Assembly (NCBI GenBank): GCA_026874595.1
Contig: CM049318.1
Span: 51,116,750-51,180,749 of the forward strand
DNA length: 64,000 nucleotides
Direction: 5' to 3'
Source of the DNA: Sipunculus nudus
Taxonomy: Eukaryota > Annelida > Sipuncula > Golfingiida > Sipunculidae
The position numbers and the translations under genes are program-made. The stretch's first letter is position 1, and every line of letters starts with the position of its first letter. Of the stretch, positions 44,880 to 55,004 are shown one piece after another. The notes beneath the pieces were generated by a model. It made no database searches. It saw only the letters and a list, made by a program, of their open reading frames with translations, and was not told where the DNA came from.

Positions 44880-45499
44880 AGAAATGGCTACAGCACTTGA
44901 CCGCTGGAGTGAGTGTGGCGGCGGCGGCGGAGAACAATTCTACACGTTATCGAGGATAAAAGTATGGCGAGCACGTCCGCAGTGTCTGTTCCGGTCAATC
45001 GTATATGCTGACCGGCCTGCCACCAGAACTCAATTTAAACCTGTAGCACTTTGATATAATCTAAACATGGCCCCCGCATTGCTTTACAGTCATCTCGAGA
45101 TGTCACGTACAGCCTCTCCAGTCAACACACGATAGCTATCAGAACATCGTTTGTTGCCGGCTTCGCTAGGCCCAGCAATGTTTGGATCTGTTTTCATTGG
45201 CGCACTTCCACAAACGACACAAAGCGAAAGCGGACGGACTTCCTAACCAAGCTCTCCTGTTCTATCGATTACTCCACCGTCGCTTCTGAAATCAGGAGAA
45301 ATTAATACTTCGGAACCGGTTACTGTTAATTGCACAAGTGGGCTCTGCAATGTCGTGAGCGTCAGACTTGTCAGTCGTGTCTCAAAGTATTACGCTAAGG
45401 TTTGGCTTTACTTGGCAGAAGAAATATCGGCTTTTCTGTGAGGACATTACTTTAAAGCACTGGTGATGGTGCATCTACCTGGTTTGTCAAGTTGGATGG
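44880..45499 (+). promoter_or_regulatory. GC-richer stretch, possible promoter and 5' exon
   Basis: Between 44900 and 45480 the base composition rises well above that of the flanks, with GGCGGCGGCGGCGG at about 44918. It ends in ATGGTGCATCTACCTGG... and a consensus donor ATG|GTAAGT after 45499. That is what a first exon with 5' UTR would look like. A short upstream open frame starts at 45006. Confidence 0.3.
45467..45499 (+). CDS. Tentative first coding exon
   Basis: It encodes MVHLPGLSSWM and ends in phase 0 at GTAAGTTAG. It is compatible in phase with the exon at 52646 and also with 57097. Eleven codons are far too few to recognise a family. Confidence 0.25.
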
Positions 45500-45719
45500 T
45501 AAGTTAGAAAGTATTTTTTGTCAAAAGCAACTTGGAATTACTAAATATTCTTTTAAATTTTTATAACAATTAATCATTTGACTAAGTATATAAAAAGAAA
45601 TAGTCATAACTATTTAAAACTTTCTCAAAACAATGTGGATTAGAAAAAGTTAAATGAAATATTAAAAAATTTATATACATTGTATGTTCAAATATTGTCA
45701 TATAGTAATAGTGTCGATA

Positions 45720-46999
45720 TCCGGGTATTGAATTTTCATTAAAGTTCCAACAATTTTACAATACTATAAAACAAATTGGCAGTTCTGTGCGTTCCATTTT
45801 TATGTCCTAAAATGTGTCCTAAGCATTAAAAATAACACAAGAGTATTGAACATGTTAACTTCTTAATTGTATCAGGGACAGTATAAGCAGTCAATCCGGG
45901 GTCAGAGGAGAACGAAGCGATCCATCTTGTGGCTGTCGAAACGCTTAGAACAAGGACCCAGTTCTGCCAAAACGTGACATGCGTTGCTTTACGTTTAACT
46001 AGCCCGATTTAATCGAACTCAGTATTATTAGGCCCTGCTATGAGTCCGATTAAATCGGGCTACGTTTTAACGATCTTAATGGTTGAAATTTAGGAGTCAT
46101 TTGCGAAAATTACCGTTACTTTGACAGGGCGGCAGTATTTCTGATGATAGTTGAGCTGTTTGAATGATTGTCCAATTCAATCAAGCATAAAGAATGTACG
46201 AGGACTAAAAAGGGACGCGGCGTAAACCGTGGGGTTTAAGGTTTAAGGACCTTAAGACACGGCCAGCAGAGAGCAGGTGTCTTTATTATCCATCACCGAT
46301 ATACACATTTTTATTTTTCCTGTCGAAGTATCCGCATTAGCCTTTCTACATCCAGAGAATTATATTAATTATAATTATATTACTACGCAGAAGTTTAATA
46401 TTTCCTCGGATTACCCATTTGCTTATATACACGTTGGACATTTCCATGTAAGCATGGACTTACCGCTCTATCACATCAGTTTTGCTACCATTCTTAATAA
46501 GAAGTGTCTGTTAACCAGCGTTTGAAGTAATATAACAGGAACAGTTTAAACACAGATTTATATAAATATTTTTAAAGAGTGCTAGATGAAAAAAACGAAT
46601 GACTTCAATAAAATTAGACTGTTAGTTCCTTGACTGAGATCTAATTTAAATTTGCTGAACTTTCCTTGGATAAGTTATATGAAAAAATAAGCATGACGTT
46701 CCTATATTCTTTTCATTCTTTTCCGTCAACACCTGTGTGGTTTCCCTTTTTCCTTTTAACCGTTCGTCTGTTTGATATTTCAAATGTATTGTATCTAGAA
46801 TGTTCATATAGAGAATGAAGGATTCCTTAATGATCATTATTTTCTTTTTTTTTTTGGGGGGGGGGGGGGGTATTCAAGGCAATGAATAATAGTCTTGGGT
46901 ATTTTAAAAGCTAGACGACACGATATAATGACAGATTTATTTAGCCGGTGTCCCTTTAAAGGTAATAAAAAGCCGGCGCTGTCGGAGGCACGCGCTCTC
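45720..46999. other. Intron-like or intergenic DNA
   Basis: It holds the perfect-stem hairpin at 46000-46062 and a G homopolymer near 46856-46870. The open frame at 46277-46525 was compared with TLCD3 and rejected. Confidence 0.4.
46000..46062. repeat. 22-bp-stem hairpin
   Basis: TAGCCCGATTTAATCG-A-ACTCA (46000-46021) pairs with its inverted copy at 46041-46062 with one mismatch and a 19-base loop. A transcript would form a strong stem; as DNA it could be a minimal foldback element. Confidence 0.7.
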
Positions 47000-47059
47000 T
47001 ATGAACTATCTATTTCGTTCAGGTCTTACCTGAAATTATAAAAAGAACAAAATTTTAAC

Positions 47060-47355
47060 CAGAATTCTGCATTCTAAGAAATACAAGCCTCCGCCATGTG
47101 GGAACTCAAATATTCAGCCCATATTCAAAGGTTCGTGCATAAGTACCTGTACATTTGTGAGTTTCCTTGATGACATTCCAGAATCTGGACCATGTGCGGA
47201 TCCACACCAAAATCTAATCGATTCTTTCTTGGCCTATACACAAAATGTCCTGAAAATTTTGTGAGATTCCGTCCATGATTGCGGGTGTTAAAATGTGAAC
47301 AAGCACAAGCACACACACAAACGGTGATGAACGCATCCCCTCCTGGCGGCGGTAA
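47060..47355 (+). repeat. R1 dispersed repeat, nearly full length
   Basis: TTCTGCATTCTAAGAAATAC, CCTCCGCCATGTGGG, GGATCCACACCAAAATCTAA and CCTCCTGGCGGCGG mark both ends and the core. Confidence 0.8.
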
Positions 47356-47999
47356 TGGTGCTTCTCGTTTCTTTTAGTCTGGCGGAAATGATCGGTTAAT
47401 GTATTCGTTAGAATAGTCCATACATGCTTGTTCTATGTTGTATTTATTCCTTGCTTGTATGTCACATACGTCGATGTCAATCGGTAAAAATTCCCGACGC
47501 TTGGTCACATCTAGAGGAACTGGGAACAAGAAACCTATTCTTTCCCTGAATAAGGAATCCAGTCAGGTAGGAATCTTACTTCGGGGCCATTTCAGTGGAA
47601 TTAATTGACCATTGAATTCTATTAGACTACCTTGTATGTTTGTCCTCTGATATTCTCTCGGGAGCCTTACACATTCTATCAATACAACAAGTGGTAACAG
47701 CTGTTAAATAAAGGAATGCAGTATACGGGTCGCCGGAAAAAAAAAACGAAACCAGGGGAAAATACTTTATTCATTGTAGCAACAAAAGGTGATCTCTGTC
47801 TATAACGGAACACTTGATTTCCCGGATATTTATAATGAAAGGTACGTCCTAGATATGTATGTCTTTTTAATACGGCGGAAGGAAAACTGACCAATATGGG
47901 ATATCATTAACCCCCCCCCCCCGGCCGAATTATGGGGATATAAATATAAAAGTATTTATTTTACATGGAATGTACAAATAGTTATTAAACTAATCAAGC

Positions 48000-48175
48000 C
48001 ACTCTCCATGGCTCAGCTGATGGCGTTCAGTAGAATGTAGGGGTAGAGGAAACCGGAGAACCCGGAGAAAACCACTACGGGTAAATACAAATCACTCTCA
48101 TGGCCACACCGGGGATCGAACCCGGATCGTCAGCGGAGAGAGCCGAGCGTTTTACCTCTCAGCTATCCAGGCCTC
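48000..48175 (-). mobile_element. tRNA-headed SINE
   Basis: On the minus strand the head (48173 down to 48100) has an A box, TAGCTGAGAGGT, and a B box, GGGTTCGATCCC, with T-arm CCGGG/CCCGG. The acceptor stem pairs only at its first four positions and position 33 of the anticodon loop is C, so this is not a working tRNA. The body continues with GTGGTTTTCTCCGGG and TTCTCCGGTTTCC, a phrase found in many animal SINEs. The tail was not delimited. Confidence 0.75.
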
Positions 48176-48894
48176 TCCTTCTTCTGATAATTATCCGTTT
48201 GTGTAAACCTCCAACACGGCTGATTTTGAAAAGCTAATATTTTGGCAATATAAATCCTAGGTCACAGATTTGGACCGGATATTTCTTTTTGATCATATCC
48301 AAGGTCGTTCACTCCAATACCGGTTTCTCATTATCGCTCAGGCTTCCAGTATTCGCTTGATGGCGTTTGGAATCTGATTTCTTGCATCCTTGCAAAAAAA
48401 AAAAATCTCATAAGCTATAGACTGGATGCCGTAAAAGCGTCAGAGGTTGAGATAATATTTCTGATAAGACACACCCAGGAATCGTAGTGAGGGGTTTACA
48501 CCCTTTACATCTATGTCAAATGCCTTAATCAAAAGCTAATGAATTTTGAGGTTTTTCCGTTTGGTTATCAGTGTTGAATATTTTGACAGCTTGTTAGGGC
48601 CGAGTGCCCTGCCAGCACCGGGGCAGCCATATTAGGTTACGTGAAGTGACCGCTACTTTAGTGTGATGAATCTGAATCAGCTTCGCTCACCCATGGTCAG
48701 TCTGCTTGTTCAGCGGTAATGTCTTTTAAACATTTAGTAAAAGTGGTGTGGCCTGTACCTTGAAGTGATGCAACAATATAACAAGCAAAGAAAAATCTTT
48801 TCAAATGATTATACAGTGCTTTGAAATACAAAATATATCCTAAAAACCAGGTTATACTTGCACCTATTCACTGGAGACAAGACGTTCAGATTGA

Positions 48895-49450
48895 TATCCT
48901 GGCCAAAGACGCGTGGCCTCTTACCTGTCGCCGTTGGATTTTCAACATGTTAAAAATTCAAAGCGACAGCTTGTTTGACGCCAATTAGCACAGCCTATCT
49001 TCTACTCGCGAAGGTGCTGTCGTAGGCTGTCGCCAGGCGACGTGGGTTGTCGTAGGTCCTGTCGTAGGCTGTCGCCAGATGACGATTGTTTTCGTAGGTC
49101 CTGTCGTGGGCTGGTGTACTTGTTACAGGGCCCATCCTTGTCTCCATCTCCTCACATAGCACAGGATAGAGACTCGTCGAAGCTTGTCGCGGGTGGACGT
49201 ACCATGAATTCTGGTGTCGTAGGTTGTCGCCAGTGTAGTCGTTAGTTGTCGTAGATGTGGCCGTAGGATGTCGTAGGTGATTGTTCTTTGTCACGGCGAT
49301 TATGTCGCCGGTTATCGGCAGCTTGTTGTCAGACAGTCGTCAGCCTGTTGTAGCTTGTCGTAGCCTATTGTAGTAGCGGAGGTCCTGTCGCCTATTTTTC
49401 GGCGACCATGAGGCGACAGCCTGGTCTCCTGAAGTCGCCTGTAGAGTCGC
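48895..49450. repeat. GTCGTAG-rich element with 42-bp tandem units
   Basis: Units such as GTCGTAGGCTGTCGCCAG recur with a 42-base period between about 49018 and 49110, then decay into scattered TGTCGTAG and GTTGTCG words up to 49400. Because 42 is divisible by three, the minus strand shows a 14-residue peptide repeat (RxLATAYDRTY), which is a by-product. Composition resembles the 53495 foldback element. Confidence 0.65.
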
Positions 49451-49939
49451 TTTAGAGGACAGCCCCAATACATCGCAGTGGCTTTCCATCATGTTGTATT
49501 CATATGGTTAACAACCAACATAATCATAACATTAGGTTATGAATGATGAATTAACACAAGAGAATAACTCACAACCAGACTAAAACTCCGTGTCTATTTT
49601 AACGAGTCATTTCCTGTACCGCGTACAAGTTGGCTGCGTCCAGTAACCAGTGCTAGCCATGCTTGTATTCATGCGGTCAGAAATTTCACAAACACCGGGA
49701 GGGATTTACTAATATGCTGAGTTAAATCGGAATTTTTCCCGCTCATGTTAGGTGTTGTTAGAAAGTACATTGACATTAATAAAGCTAATGTTTGGTCTGG
49801 TTTATGCCAGTAAGCCATTAGGCGTTGTCAGAAATGACGAAAATATTTGTATCCTTGTTGAGCCTTAAAATGCGTTCCTCGCTGAAGGTTGTAACGGCAC
49901 TCTGAGAGCAAGTACGCTGGTCGTACACCATCTAATGTC

Positions 49940-50395
49940 AGAGGGCCGAAATGGCGCTACTACATACAGGCAGACGGGAGAATCGGTCTCACAAAAAGAA
50001 CGACTCCTCTGTTTGGAGTTTGTGAGCTCTGCGGCCCAGATGCACCGGGCTTTCTACATATACAGATGGCGTAGGTATTAATATAGGGATAGGGTACTGT
50101 AGTTTGTTCAAGTACGTTAGATAAGAAATGTTTCCAGGCAAATAACAAAAACATTGGTGTTTTTATTGGGAGACTTAGAATAACGAGGAATAAACAATAT
50201 TGTTTAATCATGCACAAAAGAATAATGTGTTTCCTTGAAATATGAACAATTCTGATTTTAATGTTTGACTGTTGAGACAAGTAGTCCCGGCTGTAGATTG
50301 GTGTATGACTGGAAGAAGTTCGTTTTTCATTCGAAAACGACCTCATGCGCGCGGAAGGGTGTTAATTATCTCCGGTGTCCTCCTTTCTCGTCGTG
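49940..50395. repeat. Dispersed repeat, copy 2 (pairs with 7441-7915)
   Basis: TGTTTCCTTGAAATATGAAC and GTTGAGACAAGTAGTCCCGG are shared with the first copy. The 128-codon minus-strand frame is not conserved in copy 1. Confidence 0.7.
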
Positions 50396-50690
50396 AACTA
50401 AATATCTATGGATTGTTATAGTCTTTTCTTTATGGTACATAAAGACTCGGTGATGATTTAAGTTGATAAATATCTAGATACAGTTGTTTTTTTTAAGATT
50501 TTATTTTAAAACCCAAGTTGAGTCGTTTCTATCAGCTCTTTTTTATGCATAACTTGTTTTGCTTTATAGTCATCAATCGAGTAACGTTAGAATTTATAGT
50601 TTCTTTGAATTTCGCATTTTTTGTCTACCGGATGTACATTACAAAAAATAATATGATCCTCTGAATCTGATATAAATATATAACCTGTTT

Positions 50691-50825
50691 ACTATTGCAT
50701 GATAGTAAACAATTAAGATAATATTCAATCAATTAATTGCTGTATAAATATATATAAGTATATAGCTGTTAACTATTGCATGATAGTGAACAGGTTAGAT
50801 GATATTTAATCAATTAATTGATTAA
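50691..50825 (+). repeat. Two-copy tandem repeat, about 82-bp period
   Basis: ACTATTGCATGATAGTAAAC at about 50691 and ACTATTGCATGATAGTGAAC at about 50773, each followed by a TCAATTAATTG stretch. Each unit also contains a short TTTACTAT / ATAGTAAA dyad. Confidence 0.75.
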
Positions 50826-50842
50826 ATTGAATTAATTAAATT

Positions 50843-50881
50843 GAAAGTAGCCAAATACGAATGACGTGTTCATTTCGCTTT

Positions 50882-50940
<59 letters not shown>

Positions 50941-50983
50941 GTTGAAAGCGATATGAGCAGGACATTTGTGTTTGGCTACTTTC
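50843..50983. repeat. (AT)n tract at the apex of a 42-bp inverted repeat
   Basis: GAAAGTAGCCAAATACGAAT... (50843-50884) is inverted at 50942-50983 with about six mismatches in 42; between the arms lies (AT)n (50885-50937). The whole is a very strong cruciform or hairpin. Confidence 0.85.
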
Positions 50984-51590
50984 GTCAATAGAAACACACC
51001 GGGGACAAGCTTTAATCAACGTAGCAGGCCCTTTATCTCACACTTTCGTATGAACCTGCAAATAACCATCCAACCTATCATGTTCCTTGTCTCTTTGTTG
51101 ATTCAAATTGTCCTCCTTAAAAGCTAATTCACCAGAGAACATTGTAAGATTAATATTTAATGTGGATGCGGCCTGAGACACGAATGTCCTTTTGTAACAT
51201 CACTTCATGTTGGATAATTAACCACGCAACAGTAGGCCTCTGTTTACTGAATAAAAATGAATGTTTCTTTCGCACGCGAACAAAAAAAAAAGAAATACGG
51301 AAAACTGTCAGATCGTGTCGTCAGCCATGACAAATTGATAAAGAAGCGCGGCAGATCGGGAGGTTTATATTACAACTGACAATACTGTGTGAATAACATG
51401 ACTCATGTCCGGCGTTAAACAGAAATAATATATAGTCAACATGTAATCGTTTGAATAATTTAAAATGTTTTTGAAAACAGTAACTTTCTGATTACGGATA
51501 CGTTTTACAGTGTTGTCATAGTGAATAATGATTTAATAAATTTCTACCATTAAAACCGCCCTGTTAGATGGGTTGTCGGATACAGGCTTA

Positions 51591-51592
<2 letters not shown>

Positions 51593-51649
<57 letters not shown>
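51593..51649. repeat. (TA)n microsatellite
   Basis: About 56 bases of TA dinucleotides, ending shortly before the 17-bp minisatellite. Confidence 0.95.
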
Positions 51650-51654
<5 letters not shown>

Positions 51655-51714
51655 CTGGAGAAAAACTACACTCAAAATTCATAACAGTCTATTTCACGGA
51701 TGCGTTGCGTTGGC

Positions 51715-52136
51715 GCAACCACCCTGATGACACAACAACCCTAATGACACAAACATCCCGATAGCACAACCACTCTGATAACACAATCACCCTGATAACA
51801 TAACCACCCCGATAGCAAGATCACCCAGATAACACAAACACCCTGATAACACAACCACCCCGATCACACAACCACCCTGATAACACAACCACCCCGATAA
51901 CACAACATCCCGATAGCACAACCACTCTGATAACACAATCACCCTGATAACATAACCACCCCGATAGCAAGATCACCCAGATAACACAACAACCCTGATA
52001 ACACAACCACCCCGATCACACAACCACCCTGATAACACAACCACCCCGATAACACAACACCTCGATAGCAAAACCATCCTGATAACACGAAAACCCCGAT
52101 AACATAACCACCCCGATAGCACGATCACCCTAACAA
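51715..52136 (+). repeat. 17-bp minisatellite with higher-order duplication
   Basis: About 24 units of CACAACCACCCTGATAA and variants occur. A nine-unit block beginning CATCCCGATAGCACAACCAC at 51754 is repeated 152 bases later at 51906 with almost no change, so the array grew by block duplication. The period is not divisible by three. Confidence 0.92.
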
Positions 52137-52645
52137 TCCTCCATGAAGAACATAATTTTTAATCCCCGTATGTCACTAATCGCCAAAACAACTGGATACC
52201 CGAAAGCGGTCTTGTTAGCGGGTTTAACAGCATTGTCTGGCTGCATTTTTAATACTGAAATGGGCCCCTCTGACGAACAAAAAATATATTTATTTTGCAT
52301 TTCTATATTTATCTTAAACAAACACTCTCCATAAAATGATACATACCTACAGGTACTTTAACTAGTGTATCTATTAAGTATTGACCTTTATCAAATACAT
52401 TAACAATTAACCTTATGATGTTATATATTCAATGACTGACATAAGCATTGTCAAGTGGCCAGGATATCGTGCAAGTGGTTAGAAAGTGTCTTACCACACG
52501 TTCCCATCCACCTAATCCCTATCTGAATGAAGAATATAGCTACAGCTCTTATTTCGCTAGGTTAGGTGGATCCTCGCGAGCATGCTCAGACTAATGATGT
52601 AACCTGACTTGTTGGAAAGTGTTCTTTGTTTTATATTGATTGTAG

Positions 52646-52837
52646 CTGTACCATCACGGCATGGCCTTATGCGTGGGGCATGCCAAGGAATGCTGCCGCG
52701 TCGTTGAAAAGTTATTTAAGAACATCCAGCAAAAAGGGGATCTGTCTTTTTTACATAACATATACATGGTGCAGAGTGATTCAGCACGGATTAGGAGCAA
52801 ACTAGACAATAGTCAGAGACCGCAAACCTTCGCATAG
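52646..52837 (+). CDS. Probable terminal exon of an unrecognised gene
   Basis: After TATATTGATTGTAG a frame of 63 codons runs to TAG at 52835-52837. It encodes LYHHGMALCVGHAKECCRVV, then EKLFKNIQQKGDLSFLHNIY and a polar tail ending SQRPQTFA. Composition is charged and balanced, unlike the low-complexity chance frames nearby, and the exon is GC-richer than its flanks. AATAAA lies 240 bases downstream (53079). A likely upstream partner is the phase-0 exon at 45467-45499, which would give 74 residues if nothing lies between. The region from CRVVEKLF to RIRSKL looks helical. I do not recognise the family. Confidence 0.45.
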   Translation: MYHHGMALCVGHAKECCRVVEKLFKNIQQKGDLSFLHNIYMVQSDSARIRSKLDNSQRPQTFA

Positions 52838-53078
52838 GTTCTTAATCAAACGGTTCACGAAAGCCATGGTTTGATCACAGTTCCGCTCCAAAACAAAGGA
52901 GGCTCCCAACACAAGTGATTGGCCCTGAAACTCCTTGAGGATAGCGCAATTTCACAATTGCACACTAGTAGAGAATTCTTTAAATTAAACCATATTATGG
53001 TAATCTTGTTTCTAACAGACAAGCCGATCGATTGACCAACAATAAGAAGGCAATAGCTCGCCACCTGGCGGAGATATA

Positions 53079-53084
53079 AATAAA
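53079..53084 (+). terminator. Possible polyadenylation signal AATAAA
   Basis: It is followed within 30 bases by a T-rich stretch (ATGTTTTTTTTTTC), the usual arrangement for cleavage and polyadenylation. Confidence 0.35.
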
Positions 53085-53494
53085 TTTATCCAATGAGCAT
53101 ATATGTTTTTTTTTTCAAATAAATCTAAACCTTTGGGAAAGATTTCCCGATATTGTCAAAGTTCCCCTTTGTCAGACATGTTTCTATTTTGTTATATTTC
53201 ATTCGTTTTATTTTCAAAACAATACGAATGGTCATCAAAGCTATGTCTTAAGGTATCGAGGGTCCACGTGTTATCTATGTAATGCGTGCACTTGAGATAC
53301 TACCGTGTACAACACTGTACTATATATAGCTTTTTATTGTGTTCTCCGTGATTAAAGCCCCGCAAACAGCCTTTCTAAAACTCATATCTGTCGGTCATTT
53401 GGTAATTTGTGTACAAGCGATACACTGGTTGATGCCAACGGACACCGGACGCTTCGGTTTCGTGAATGGGTAACCCTGAGTTGATGTTTCAGAT

Positions 53495-55004
53495 TAATGC
53501 CCCGTTCCCACTATCACGAATTTGACGCCGAATCGCCACGATGTTGAATTCGTGGCGATTCGTGGCAAATCGGCCTGACGAGTGATAAAAATTCCTTTAC
53601 GACCACGATATTGTACGAAAGGAGTACGATGCCAGTACGATTGGCTACGACAGTGACACGAAGCCAGCGCGATATGACAGGACACTTTTAAGGATGTTCA
53701 CGGCTCCGTGACGACGTCTAAGATACTGGTACGATATTTCCACGATTGATCTGCGACTTGTGGACGATACTCCTACGATCATTCAATTTTGCTACGGATT
53801 GTTAGAAAGCTATATATGTGATATATAGCTATTGTAATGTCACAAAGAATACGATATGAATAAAAGGACACCATAACAACACTTTACTCAACTTCTCCAG
53901 ATATTTTAATTTGACAAAAGTTATCCCTTTTAAAACACTGATAATATATGTCTCAATTGATTTGGGTAATTAGACAATTACGACTTATTTATGTGGTGGC
54001 AAATACGACGTTAACTTCTTTAAGTCCAAGTAGACGACCGTCTTAATCGGATGTAAAATATCTGTATTCACAAAATATTGGTTAAAATATCTTATTGATT
54101 CAGCTCTCAATGTAATATAAGATTATGTTAATATCAATTTGTGTTAGGCTCAGTTTATTCTTTCATGGTAAAATAGGAAATTCATAATTTATTATATTGA
54201 CCATATGTTTAAGTATGACGAAACTGTATAATATATTCAGCTTCTTTAAACTGTTTTGGTTCAAATTTATTTTGTCAAACAATATCCACGATAAAAAAAA
54301 TTTCTTTAAAACAAATTAACGAAACTACATGGTTTATTCACTGCAAAAACTTCCTTGTTTGTTTACAAAGAAGTTACAAATTACAAAGGAAACGTAATTT
54401 GATTCAACTTCTTCAAATTATTTTAGTTCAAATTTAGTTGGAACCAATAACCACAATACAAATCTTCTTTAAAACCAATTTACAAATCTACACAGAGTTC
54501 TTACTTCTAAACCTTATTCCTCATTGGTTTGTGAGAAGTTAAAAATCACTAAGAAAATAAAATATCCGTCACATTATGATGTCAGTTCTTGACGATTTGT
54601 CACCAAATTCGTGGAAGTAGGAAGGGGCTTTATGAACGTGACTCTCTCTTGAGAGGTTCTTGTGGTAGTCGTATTGTAGTCGTGTTGAAGTAGTGTGGAT
54701 GTCATTGTCCTTCGCGAGCATTCGTGACATTGTTTTATATCACGAATTTACAAGAATTATGAAGACTCTCATACGACTTATCAAGAAACTGTTACGACTT
54801 AGCTACGACTTGTGACGACAAAGCTTAATTTTTGAACATTTCAAAAATAGCGCCACGAATTCTGAGTGCTCAAGACCTCGCTACGAACATTACCGAATGT
54901 TCAAGACATCATCTACGACACTCCCACGACGTCTCTACGAATTTTAATGATGTAAGTTCGTGGCGATTCGGCGTCAAATTCGTGAAAGTGGGAACGGGGC
55001 TTTA
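53495..55004. mobile_element. Long foldback element, about 1.5 kb
   Basis: The left end reads TAATGCCCCGTTCCCACTA and then CACGAATTTGACGCCGAATC; the right end is its inverted copy with about two mismatches in 47 bases. Next to each end lie imperfect (C)TACGA- and CGTGG-rich repeats. The centre contains a two-fold repeat with a 167-base period (54241 and 54408). There is no coding capacity. A TA or TTA target duplication is possible but ambiguous. Confidence 0.85.

Noticed and set aside
46277-46525. Open frame whose end (FHVSMDLPLYHIS) faintly resembles the TLCD3 VPMTLPLHVN block.
   Set aside because: Only about six identities in 19 positions, no support on either side, and a gap would be required. 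Too weak to call a fourth TLCD3 copy.
48100-48173. tRNA gene candidate with A and B boxes.
   Set aside because: The acceptor stem pairs at four positions only, position 33 is C, and a SINE body follows. It is a SINE head.
51821-52006. Minus-strand frame with a repeating CYQGxCVIxVVVLSG pattern.
   Set aside because: It comes from the 17-bp minisatellite, whose period is not a multiple of three, so no stable coding unit exists.
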